DNA from: Desulfonatronum thioautotrophicum
GTDB lineage: Bacteria; Desulfobacterota; Desulfovibrionia; Desulfovibrionales; Desulfonatronaceae
DNA length: 64,000 bases
Assembly: GCF_000934745.1 (NCBI RefSeq)
Contig: NZ_KN882169.1
Span: forward strand, 66,039 to 130,038
Direction: 5' to 3'
Part shown: piece after piece, positions 44,375 through 52,864 of the stretch
How positions within the stretch are numbered: position 1 is the first letter of the stretch
Layout of the letters: each line of letters begins with the position of its first letter
Translations under genes and position numbers: made by a program
Notes under the pieces: model-generated
Database searches by the model: none
Seen by the model: the letters and a program-made list of their open reading frames with translations, nothing else
What the model was told of the DNA's origin: nothing

Positions 44375-44747
44375 AAGCAATAAGTCTAGCGGTTTTCCCT
44401 CCGAGGTGCAAAAGCGACTTTCCAGGCCGACCTGGCTGCTTTGGGGTCGGAACGAGCCTGGTTCTGGATGCACGACGGAAAAAAGGTTGCAGTCCAAGGG
44501 GAAGAACAGGTAGCATTCCGGAAGAAATGTGGACAGGTTCTCTGGCGACCTTGCAACCAAACATAATGAACCGAGGAGGGAACGCACGCAGACTCGTTAA
44601 TCGGCCATGGGCTATTGCCGGTGACTGATTATCCTGAAGCCGGTATAGTGACTCGCCCCGCTGTATTGCCGCGGATGTTCGTTGTCACCCGTTGCGAGCT
44701 TCAGGCCCGGTGATATTGATTCATTCCAACCTCGAAAAGGAGGTCCT

Positions 44748-44978
44748 GTGGAATCCAAAGATGTGAAAACCTATCTGGCTGGGCTTTGTCTGGCCGCAAT
44801 GCTGACCGGCGGTGGTTTTGCCGCGCCGGGAGTCGCTTTCGGCAGTGGATCAGGCTGCTCCACGAATGGTGCCAAGGCCGAAGTCGCCGGTGACGGAGCG
44901 GACGAAGAAGAAAACGGTGAACCCATTGAAGAACCGGATGAAGAGGTAAGTGAAGAGCCTGAGGGCAGTGGAGCCTGA
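44748..44978 (+). CDS. Small Gly/Cys peptide, probable precursor for the adjacent radical SAM enzyme
   Basis: A 76-residue peptide starting at GTG with AAAGGAGGT four bases upstream. A hydrophobic leader (YLAGLCLAAMLTGGGFAAPG, 9-28) is followed by FGSGSGCSTNG with Cys37 and then a strongly acidic tail rich in Glu and Pro. Size, leader, a Gly/Ser/Cys core and the radical SAM/SPASM gene 137 bp downstream suggest a ribosomally made, modified peptide. From memory it resembles the selenobiotic (SbtA-like) precursors of Desulfobacterota. After the stop UGA the frame continues for five codons to another UGA and then UAA, so readthrough with selenocysteine is conceivable. A simple exported acidic protein is the alternative. 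Confidence 0.65.
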   Translation: MESKDVKTYLAGLCLAAMLTGGGFAAPGVAFGSGSGCSTNGAKAEVAGDGADEEENGEPIEEPDEEVSEEPEGSGA

Positions 44979-45007
44979 GAAGGTCGAGGCAGCTGATAAG
45001 GCTGTCG

Positions 45008-45071
45008 CGGGAACAGTTTGTTCCCGATCATGTCATGCTTCGTCCGCGCCGACCGGTGGTCGGCGCGGACG
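45008..45071 (+). other. Two strong hairpins between peptide gene and radical SAM gene
   Basis: Stem 1 (45008-45015 with 45019-45026) has 8 bp and a GTT loop. Stem 2 (45041-45054 with 45058-45071) has 14 perfect GC-rich pairs and a 3-base loop. Neither is followed by a T run, so they are not standard terminators; they could stabilise the peptide mRNA or block processing. Stem 1 lies 19 nt after the second in-frame UGA of the peptide frame. Confidence 0.6.
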
Positions 45072-45115
45072 ATCCATATTCCAGACGTGCTGTTTTTTGA
45101 GAGTACAAAACGATT

Positions 45116-46783
45116 ATGCCCCATCAGAGTTTCTCCCTCCAGGAACGCTACCCAGCCTGTCATCGTCTGCTGTCACCGGATTCCTGGTCCGCTTTGACAA
45201 AGGTTCCGGTCGAGATTCCGGCCAAAACTTCAGAAGTTACCGCGGATGCCTTTCCAGGGCATGTCGCCGCGTCCATCGAAAACCTGAATCTTCCGCCCTA
45301 TCTGGGGGCACTGGCCGAACTTGAAGCGGCCGGGCACCGTTGCGGTCAAGCCCGGAATCATGCCCATGGCGGTTCCATGGCTGCCGGTTCGGTACGACGC
45401 AAACAACTCAACCCTACTCTGGCAATTTTGGAGCTGCCCTGGACCGGGCTGGTTCCGTTTCTGGACGCACAGGCATCCCATCTGCCTGTTCCGCAGATGG
45501 CCCGGGAAACAATCCTGATCTGGCTGGACCCTCTGACCGAGACGGTCCGGTACCAGGTCGCCGACCCGGCCGTGCTCACAGCATTGAAGATCGTGGAAGA
45601 GGGGGTGCACATTGGTGAGGCGGCCCTGGCGTACGTTGTGCCCGTGGCCTCCCTGCACCGGATCGTGGATCAGGCCGTGACCAAGGGACTGGTCCTGTCC
45701 CCGCCTTCCCGCCTGCAACGGGATCCTGCACTGTTGCCTTCCGGAGAAAAAAACTTCGAGCGCTTTTCAAGAGCCCGGGTCTTTACCTTGCAATGGCACA
45801 TCACCCAGGCTTGCGACCTGCATTGTCGCCATTGCTACGACCGCACGGATCGCGGTCAACTGACGCCCAAGCAGGCCTATTTCGTCCTCGATGAGCTGGA
45901 ACGGTTCTGTCGTACGCGCCAGGTTCGGGCCAAGGTAACCTTTACCGGCGGTAATCCGCTGCTTTATCCCCACTTTGACGACCTGTACCTGGAAACCGTG
46001 AAACGAGGCTTTCCCGTCAGCATCTTGGGCAACCCGGCCTCCAAACAGCGCCTGGAACGGCTGGTGGCCATCCAGACGCCCATGGTCTATCAGCTCAGTT
46101 TGGAAGGTCTGCGGGAACACAATGATTACATCCGTCAGGAAGGCTATTTTGACCGGGTGATGGCCTTTCTGCCCCTGCTCAGGGAACTGGGCGTGCCATC
46201 CCAGGTAATGCTCACCCTGACCAGGGAAAACATGGATCAGGTTCTGCCCCTGGGCCATGCCCTGCGCGGGCTCACGGACATGTTTACCTTCAATCGGCTC
46301 TCCGCCGTGGGGCAGGGCGCTGCATTGCTGATGCCCGCTCCGGAGGACTACCAGGCCTTTTTGCGGGACTACCTGCGGCAATGCCGGACGAATCCGGTCC
46401 TGGGCCTCAAGGACAACCTGATCAACATCATCCGAGCCGAAAACGGAAAAAAGCCCTTTGGCGGCTGTACCGGCTTCGGGTGCGGGGCAGCATTCAATTT
46501 CCTGACGCTGCTTTCGGACGGCGAGATACACGCCTGCCGTAAATTTCCCTCGCCGCTGGGCAATATTTTTGCGCAGGGGCTGGAGGCATGCTATGACACG
46601 CCGGCTGGAACAGCCTATCGGGCCGGGAGTGCCGCGTGCAGAGGATGCAAGCTGTTTGCATCCTGCGGCGGGTGTCAGGCCGTGGTCTCCAGCCTGGGAC
46701 TCGATCCGCATGTGCACCGCGACCCCTACTGCTTTTTTACCGCTGCCCCGAAGCACCACTCTGGTGTGGATATGGCCCCATAG
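45116..46783 (+). CDS. Radical SAM/SPASM peptide-modifying enzyme
   Basis: A 555-residue predicted peptide maturase. The radical SAM cluster motif CDLHCRHC uses Cys233, Cys237 and Cys240, preceded by a PqqD-like region (about 120-200) that may bind the precursor leader. FTGGNPLLYPHF is the GGE-type segment (here GGN). The C-terminal SPASM domain has CTGFGC, ACRKF and CRGCKLFASCGGCQ for auxiliary [4Fe-4S] clusters. I recall similar enzymes paired with Sec/Cys peptides (selenobiotic, SbtM type), but an HMM search is needed to assign it. The ATG lacks a clear ribosome site. Confidence 0.83.
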   Translation: MPHQSFSLQERYPACHRLLSPDSWSALTKVPVEIPAKTSEVTADAFPGHVAASIENLNLPPYLGALAELEAAGHRCGQARNHAHGGSMAAGSVRRKQLNPTLAILELPWTGLVPFLDAQASHLPVPQMARETILIWLDPLTETVRYQVADPAVLTALKIVEEGVHIGEAALAYVVPVASLHRIVDQAVTKGLVLSPPSRLQRDPALLPSGEKNFERFSRARVFTLQWHITQACDLHCRHCYDRTDRGQLTPKQAYFVLDELERFCRTRQVRAKVTFTGGNPLLYPHFDDLYLETVKRGFPVSILGNPASKQRLERLVAIQTPMVYQLSLEGLREHNDYIRQEGYFDRVMAFLPLLRELGVPSQVMLTLTRENMDQVLPLGHALRGLTDMFTFNRLSAVGQGAALLMPAPEDYQAFLRDYLRQCRTNPVLGLKDNLINIIRAENGKKPFGGCTGFGCGAAFNFLTLLSDGEIHACRKFPSPLGNIFAQGLEACYDTPAGTAYRAGSAACRGCKLFASCGGCQAVVSSLGLDPHVHRDPYCFFTAAPKHHSGVDMAP

Positions 46784-46807
46784 ATTTTCACTTCTCCTTG
46801 CTCACGC

Positions 46808-47503
46808 ATGCTCTCCGATTATCATTGCGACAACCATAGGCGACTCAGCGAAGACGCCGACATGACCTATCTGCTCCGGGACGTTGACGAAGTCTATCGA
46901 CGCAGTTCCGCCGGCGGCAGCAAAGTCATTCGCTCTCACCAACGTCGTGTCCGGGAGTCCGTGTCGCGAGTGCTGGAGTGTGACGGGTATCTGCTCAATC
47001 CGGTCCCGGTGGGCAAGCCGGTGGTGGACCATCTGCCCAGAGCCCTGGAGCTGGGTGCATCCGGTCCCCTGGCCCAGCTGGCTCGAACCGTTGGTCGTGT
47101 CGCTACCCGGCTGGTCTGGGCCCATGGGTACGACAAGATGCCCCGCAGTCTGGCTCGGCGTTATGCGTTTACCGAAATTCTGGGGCCTTCCGGCCCGATA
47201 TTTTCGGAAAATGTGATCATCGGCCTTGTGCTCTTCGCACCGGGTACCGTGTACCCACAGCATTCCCATCAGCAGATAGAGGAAAGCTACGTGTCCGTGG
47301 CAGGTGCATGGTCGGAGAACGACGCGGCGGTTTACGCCCAAGGTTCTTTGATCCTCAACCGTCCGGGTGATCTGCACCGGATCACCGTGGGAGACCGTGA
47401 CCCCTGTCTGCTGGTCTATGCCTGGCTGGGAACGCTGGAACGCCTGCGGCAACCGGAAATGGTTTTCACCCGGGGACGGCGCGGTGAGGCTTCCATCCCC
47501 TGA
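46808..47503 (+). CDS. DddL-like cupin, DMSP-lyase family
   Basis: A 231-residue protein with a C-terminal cupin of the dimethylsulfoniopropionate-lyase (DddL) type. Metal ligands are recognisable in VYPQHSHQQIEESYVSVAGAW and a later His in RPGDLHRI. It starts 24 bp after the radical SAM gene on the same strand. Beside a peptide maturase, a lyase-like cupin might act on the modified peptide or on a small thiol, rather than on DMSP; this is inference. The start is uncertain: ATG 46808 or ATG 46862, neither with a good ribosome site. Confidence 0.75.
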   Translation: MLSDYHCDNHRRLSEDADMTYLLRDVDEVYRRSSAGGSKVIRSHQRRVRESVSRVLECDGYLLNPVPVGKPVVDHLPRALELGASGPLAQLARTVGRVATRLVWAHGYDKMPRSLARRYAFTEILGPSGPIFSENVIIGLVLFAPGTVYPQHSHQQIEESYVSVAGAWSENDAAVYAQGSLILNRPGDLHRITVGDRDPCLLVYAWLGTLERLRQPEMVFTRGRRGEASIP

Positions 47504-47577
47504 AGTCATCTGGTCGCCACCCCTGGCGTTCGGTTTTCCTGAAAGGCTGCAACCCGTTACCCCATGGAATCATATTG

Positions 47578-50500
47578 ATGTCATCAAACACGCAAAACGT
47601 CTCCAAAATGACTAAACAGTTTGCCCAGGTCAGCCTTGATGAACAGCGGATCTTTCAGGTCTTGGCCATGTGTGCACGGCATGTGACGCAAACGGACTTG
47701 AAAAGTATCCTGCAAAAATTGGATTGGAAGGATGCCCGTGGGCGAGCCTTGACGGGAATGATCGGCCGGGAGTGGCGCGAAAGGATGACCCGTCTCCAAC
47801 TCCTGTCATTCAAGCAGGGGCGCCTTCACCTGCCGAAGGAACTGCGTCTGGAACTGTTGCGCGCGCTGGATATGGAAGGCCGCTATATTGAGGTTTTCAG
47901 AGCCGTGGAACGAATCGTCCGTACGCCAAGCTACACTACCTATGACATGGACGTGACCAGCGAATGGATCGAACTGCGCAATGCCTTGTTTATGCACAAT
48001 GAAAAGGAAGTGCTGAAACTGATCGTCGGGCCTGCCCAGAATCCATGGGTTCCGGTGCAGTCGAAGAGAATTGACGACCTTGTGGAGATGTGTCTTTTAC
48101 CGCTGAACACGGAATGGTTGGAGCGGTTGTCGGACGAAATCAAATTCCAGGCCTTGGCAGCCTGCTTGAATAAGGGGCTGGCCTTTCTCGTCGACACGCG
48201 GGACATCTGGGCATTTGCTCAACGCTGTTTGCCGACCATGGTCCAGAATCACACCGGTCCACGTCATGTCTTGGCCACTCAGCTTCTCTCCAGGGGAGAG
48301 TTGGAGCTGGTGTGGGAACTCCTGCGAGACGATCAAACCGCCACGGGTTTGGCCCTTTCCGGGTGGCTCCATTTTCTTCTTGGAAGATATGATGCTGCCG
48401 AGAGGATCTTTGACGAATCTCTGGCCGCGGTGAAAAAAGGAACGCGAAAACGCAATATCCGCATTCCAGGCTTGCCGGGAATATTTCAGAATCTGACTCT
48501 GCTGCGGAGGGGACGACCTGAAGACTTGCGATTGGTAATGCACCAGGCATCAATTATCGAGAAAGAGTCGAGAGAGGACGTTTTCAGGTTTGTTTTTTAT
48601 TTGCTGGCCGAATTCGCCTCGGTTCTGCTTGGAGAGACCAAATCGGATCAGTTCAACCAATTTTTGTCCAGCAGATCTTCGTTTTCCGGGACCTACGCAT
48701 TGCTGTTTGTTTGTCTTTTGAAACTATGGACCGGGCAAAAGCCGAACCAGGCGGAACTGACAAAGCTCGCCGAACTGGGGGCGCAAGCCGAACTGGTCGG
48801 GTACCGTTGGTATGCTGAGGAGACGCGGAGAATTCTGGAAGCATCCAAGAGCAGGAAAGTTCTGTCGGGCTCCCCCTCCGCCAAGGATGTGTCGTCATGG
48901 AAATATTTGGCCTTTCTGTTCAAACCCAAGGAAGAGTGGGAGCTGGCCCTTGAAGCCCTGAAGAACCTGGGCTCCGGCGCTTCATCAGGCGGTGGGACCA
49001 ACGCAACGGCAAGGGAGCTGCGCCTGAAGTGGAGACTTTATAACTCTGGGCAGCAGTTCGGTTTGGAGCCCAGGGAACAGAAGCTCAAGGCCAATGGCAC
49101 CTGGACCGCCGGACGACCGGTGGCTTTGAAAAAACTTCGTAATTCCCCGCAGAATTATCCCTATCTCACGGAGCATGATCGCCGTTTGTGTCTGGCCATT
49201 TCCGAGGACACGTATTCCAACTACTACGGATACTCCTACAAGACCGAATATAACCTGTTCGGGGATCAGGCCTTGCTGGCTGCGGTGGGACATCCGCTGA
49301 TTTTTCGCGAAGATGACGCGGAGCAACCCGTGGAAGTGATCCAGGCCGAGCCGTGTCTCCAGGTTCTGGATGAACAGAACGGTTTGCGCATACGGATTGA
49401 CCCTCCATTGCCCGCCCAAGGCAAGGTGGCGGTGCAAGAGGAAGGCCGCCATCGGGTTCGGGTCGTGCGCTTTGATGATCCCCATGTCACCATTGCCCGC
49501 ATTCTCGGTGACGGCGGAGTGGCTGTGCCGGTCGCGGCCAAGAAACAGGTCCTGGAGAGCATCGCTGAGGTCGCACCGCTACTCACCGTGCACTCCGCCG
49601 TTGGTGGAGGTGTGGGCCAGGCCGAGCCGGTGCCGGCGGACGCCCGGCCGGTGTTGCGCGTGCATCCAATAGGGGACGGCTTGGGCATGGAGTTGTTTTT
49701 TCGGCCCATCCCCGGCGGATCGTTGTTGGCCCGGCCCGGGGAAGGCGGTAAAACCTTGTTTGCCGAGGTGGACGGCCGACAGGTCTGCACGACCCGTGAT
49801 CACCAGGCTGAGCGGGATGCGGTGGACAAACTGCTGGAGAGCTGCCCGACCCTGGGTGCGAACGACGACTGGTCCTGGCGGCTGGAGGACCCTGAAAGTG
49901 CCCTGGATACGTTGCTTGGTTTGCAGGAGATGGGAGACGCCGTTGTCCTGGAATGGCCCGAGGGAAGGCAGGTGCGGATTGCCCCGGAAAGCGGAGTGAA
50001 CCGGATGGTCGTGGGAATGCGTCGCAAGCAGGATTGGTTTGCCATGGATGGTGGGCTGGAACTGGACGACGGGACAGTGATGGAAATGAGCCGGCTGTTG
50101 TCCCTGCTGGAGCACAGCCCAGGACGATTTGTTCGCCTTGAGGAAGGGGATTTTCTCTGTCTGACCCGTGACCTGCGTAAACGGTTGGAAGCACTGCGCA
50201 GCTACGGCCAGGGCGGCAAGTTTCATCCCCTGGCGGCACCGGCCATGGACGAGCTTCTGGATGGTATGCGGGTCACTTCCGGAAAACCCTGGAAGGGGCT
50301 CTTGCAGCGGGTCAGTGAGTCCCGTGATTTGCATCCGGAAGTTCCGGCCACACTGCGCGCCGATCTGCGGGATTACCAGACGCAAGGCTTTCAGTGGCTG
50401 GTCCGGCTGGCCCACTGGGGGGCTGGAGCCTGCCTGGCGGACGACATGGGGCTGGGCAAGACCATTCAGACTCTGGCCCTGATTTTGTCTCGGGCCAAGC

Positions 50501-51756
50501 TGGGGCCGACCCTGGTTTTGGCACCTACCTCGGTGTGCATTAACTGGATGGAGGAAACGGTCAAGTTTGCCCCGAGTCTGCGCCCGCTGCGCTTTGGGCC
50601 TGGGCAACGGGACCGGATGATATCGGAGGCCGGGCCATTTGACCTGGTGGTCTGCAGCTATGGATTGCTGCAGAACGAATCTGAATTGCTGTCCACGGTT
50701 CGCTGGAGCACCCTGGTGGCGGATGAGGCCCAGGCCATCAAGAACGTGGTTGCCAAGCGTTCCCGGGCGGCCATGAGCCTGCCTGCGGATTTCAAAATGA
50801 TCACGACCGGCACGCCCATTGAAAACAACCTTTCGGAACTCTGGAATTTGTTCAATTTCATTAATCCGGGCCTTCTGGGGTCCATGGACCGGTTCAATCG
50901 GAATTTCGCCACGCCCATTGAACAGAACCGTGATACTGAAGCCAGGCGGCGACTCAAGAACCTGATCCGTCCGTTTATTCTTCGCCGCTTGAAGAGCGAG
51001 GTCCTGGCGGAGCTGCCTTCCCGCACCGAGGTGGTGCTTCCGGTGGAACTCAGCCCGGAAGAAGCAGCCATTTATGATGCCTTGCGCCGCAAGGCCTTGG
51101 AAAAAATCGCCGAACCTGAGGACGGCGACCAGCCTGGTCAGCGCCGAATCAAGGTTTTGGCCGAGATTATGCGATTGCGTCGGGCCTGTTGCCATCCCGA
51201 GTTGGTGATGCCTGGAAACGGACCGAAATTAGGCCCGGGCAGTGCCAAGCTACAGGCTTTTGGTGAAATCCTGGATGAACTGCTGGAAAATCGACACCAG
51301 GCCCTGGTTTTCAGCCAGTTCGTGGACCATCTGCACCTGGTGCGAAGCTATCTGGATCAGCGCAAGGTCAGCTATCAGTATCTGGACGGATCTACATCCA
51401 TTGCCAAGCGTCAGGAGGCCGTGACCGCTTTCCAGGCAGGAGAGGGGGATCTGTTTTTGATCAGCCTCAAAGCCGGGGGCTTTGGCCTGAACCTCACCGC
51501 GGCGGACTATGTCATCCATCTGGATCCCTGGTGGAACCCGGCTGTGGAGGACCAGGCCTCGGATCGGGCGCACCGGATCGGCCAACAGCGCCCTGTGACC
51601 ATTTATCGCCTGGTGACCAGAGGGACCATTGAGGAGAAAATTCTCGATCTGCATCGCCACAAGCGCGATCTGGCCACCAGTCTGTTGGAAGGGACGGACA
51701 GCGGAATCAAGTTGTCCGTGGAGGAAATGCTGGACCTGATCAAAGATTCGGCTTGA
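47578..51756 (+). CDS. Very large SNF2-family DEAD/DEAH helicase
   Basis: A 1392-residue ATP-dependent DNA translocase. The SNF2 core is in the last third: Walker A DDMGLGKTIQTL near 955, motif II ADEAQAIKN near 1050, TGTPIENNLSELWNLFNFI, and the C-terminal lobe with LKAGGFGLNLTAADYVIHLDPWWNP and DRAHRIGQQRPV. The first 880 residues have no domain I recognise, though the N-terminus is helical and may form repeats. Similar long helicases occur alone in many bacteria. It lies 75 bp after the cupin gene, so shared transcription is possible. ATG 47578 is chosen; MTKQF at 47608 is an alternative. Confidence 0.9.
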   Translation: MSSNTQNVSKMTKQFAQVSLDEQRIFQVLAMCARHVTQTDLKSILQKLDWKDARGRALTGMIGREWRERMTRLQLLSFKQGRLHLPKELRLELLRALDMEGRYIEVFRAVERIVRTPSYTTYDMDVTSEWIELRNALFMHNEKEVLKLIVGPAQNPWVPVQSKRIDDLVEMCLLPLNTEWLERLSDEIKFQALAACLNKGLAFLVDTRDIWAFAQRCLPTMVQNHTGPRHVLATQLLSRGELELVWELLRDDQTATGLALSGWLHFLLGRYDAAERIFDESLAAVKKGTRKRNIRIPGLPGIFQNLTLLRRGRPEDLRLVMHQASIIEKESREDVFRFVFYLLAEFASVLLGETKSDQFNQFLSSRSSFSGTYALLFVCLLKLWTGQKPNQAELTKLAELGAQAELVGYRWYAEETRRILEASKSRKVLSGSPSAKDVSSWKYLAFLFKPKEEWELALEALKNLGSGASSGGGTNATARELRLKWRLYNSGQQFGLEPREQKLKANGTWTAGRPVALKKLRNSPQNYPYLTEHDRRLCLAISEDTYSNYYGYSYKTEYNLFGDQALLAAVGHPLIFREDDAEQPVEVIQAEPCLQVLDEQNGLRIRIDPPLPAQGKVAVQEEGRHRVRVVRFDDPHVTIARILGDGGVAVPVAAKKQVLESIAEVAPLLTVHSAVGGGVGQAEPVPADARPVLRVHPIGDGLGMELFFRPIPGGSLLARPGEGGKTLFAEVDGRQVCTTRDHQAERDAVDKLLESCPTLGANDDWSWRLEDPESALDTLLGLQEMGDAVVLEWPEGRQVRIAPESGVNRMVVGMRRKQDWFAMDGGLELDDGTVMEMSRLLSLLEHSPGRFVRLEEGDFLCLTRDLRKRLEALRSYGQGGKFHPLAAPAMDELLDGMRVTSGKPWKGLLQRVSESRDLHPEVPATLRADLRDYQTQGFQWLVRLAHWGAGACLADDMGLGKTIQTLALILSRAKLGPTLVLAPTSVCINWMEETVKFAPSLRPLRFGPGQRDRMISEAGPFDLVVCSYGLLQNESELLSTVRWSTLVADEAQAIKNVVAKRSRAAMSLPADFKMITTGTPIENNLSELWNLFNFINPGLLGSMDRFNRNFATPIEQNRDTEARRRLKNLIRPFILRRLKSEVLAELPSRTEVVLPVELSPEEAAIYDALRRKALEKIAEPEDGDQPGQRRIKVLAEIMRLRRACCHPELVMPGNGPKLGPGSAKLQAFGEILDELLENRHQALVFSQFVDHLHLVRSYLDQRKVSYQYLDGSTSIAKRQEAVTAFQAGEGDLFLISLKAGGFGLNLTAADYVIHLDPWWNPAVEDQASDRAHRIGQQRPVTIYRLVTRGTIEEKILDLHRHKRDLATSLLEGTDSGIKLSVEEMLDLIKDSA

Positions 51757-51781
51757 GAAGCGCAGGCTGATCAGGAAGGGT

Positions 51782-51809
51782 TCTAAAATTTATGTAATTT
51801 TAGATTTTT
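51782..51809 (+). terminator. Possible terminator of the helicase gene
   Basis: A 9-bp but AT-rich stem (51782-51790 with 51796-51804) is followed by five T, 26 bp after the helicase stop. Weak stability makes it uncertain. Confidence 0.4.
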
Positions 51810-52014
51810 GGCCAGGACAATGAAAGCATGGCTTTAAGGATTTGAATCATGGTTTTCCTGAGAGGAGCAGATCAATGTGGTCGTTGCAGGGGGGCTGTCA
51901 AAGGCAAGCATACCATGCCAGAGCAAGATACTGCCCCAAGGATGACGCGGATTTTTCAGGTTTCATGGCTTGTCTGGCGTTGCAAAGATGTCCGCGTGGA
52001 ATGAATATGTGGCC

Positions 52015-52818
52015 ATGTTTCTGACAAAGAAAATCATCGGGTTGTTATGCATGCCCCTGAGCATAGCCGGCCTGTTGCTGTTCTCCGGGCTTGTGCTGAT
52101 GTGGCTCGGGACCCGCCGCAGGGCGTCCGGTGGGCTGTTGCTGTTGGGGACGATGACCGCAATGGTCTTTGCCGCCGCGCCAGCGGCGAATCTGCTGCTT
52201 GACCCCTTGGAAAGCCGCTACGACCCGCTGAGGGCGATGCAGGGGCTGGAAGATGTGCAGTATGTCGTGGTGTTGGGTGGCGGTCACCGGTCGGATATTC
52301 GGATGACGCCCACGATGCGTCTCTCACCTGCATCATTGGCCAGGCTGGTCGAGGGTGTTCGGGTGCATCGCTTCCTTTCGGAGAGCTCCCTTGTGTTTAC
52401 CGGAGGCGCCATATTTGATGCGGTTCCACACGCCAGGGTGATGGCCGATGCCGCGGAAGAGCTTGGGGAGGTCGGACCAGTGATTCTTCTGGATTACCCC
52501 AAGGATACCGCGGAGGAGATGTTGGCCTTGCGCGGCGTGCTTGCGGAGGGAGAGTCATTTGTGCTGGTTACCTCGGCCTCGCACATGCCCAGATCAATGG
52601 CCCTGGCCCACGCCGCGGGACTGAATCCGGTTCCGGCACCGACGGATTTTCTGGTCAGGCGTTCCGGGGCGGCAACCCATCCAGGGGAATTTTTCCCTTC
52701 AGCCGCGGCCATGCACCGCAGTGAGCGGGCAGTTTACGAATATTTGGGGCTGATTTGGGCCCGGATTCGGGAGATTCCGCGGCTCCGTCTCCTGGTGGCA
52801 GAGATGAATGGCGGGTAG
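52015..52818 (+). CDS. ElyC/YdcF-like DUF218 membrane-anchored protein
   Basis: A 267-residue inner-membrane protein with two N-terminal membrane helices (LLCMPLSIAGLLLFSGLVLMWLG and a second near 35-60) and a periplasmic DUF218 domain: VVVLGGGHRSD, LVFTGGA, LVTSASHMPRSM. E. coli ElyC has the same order and helps envelope integrity through undecaprenyl-phosphate-linked sugar metabolism. ATG 52015 (MFLTKKIIG) aligns with the ElyC start; an ATG nine codons earlier is open. It converges with the PerM-type gene. Confidence 0.88.
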   Translation: MFLTKKIIGLLCMPLSIAGLLLFSGLVLMWLGTRRRASGGLLLLGTMTAMVFAAAPAANLLLDPLESRYDPLRAMQGLEDVQYVVVLGGGHRSDIRMTPTMRLSPASLARLVEGVRVHRFLSESSLVFTGGAIFDAVPHARVMADAAEELGEVGPVILLDYPKDTAEEMLALRGVLAEGESFVLVTSASHMPRSMALAHAAGLNPVPAPTDFLVRRSGAATHPGEFFPSAAAMHRSERAVYEYLGLIWARIREIPRLRLLVAEMNGG

Positions 52819-52864
52819 ACCGGGAGAAGCTGGAAGCACGGTGAGCCTGAACATGCTTCCGGCC

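Noticed and set aside
44341..44628. 95-codon frame in the aor/peptide divergent region
   Set aside because: No ribosome site and random-looking composition; the region is better explained as regulatory.
49579..51195. 538-codon open frame on the minus strand
   Set aside because: Antisense to the SNF2 helicase core; no family similarity and typical reverse-frame composition.
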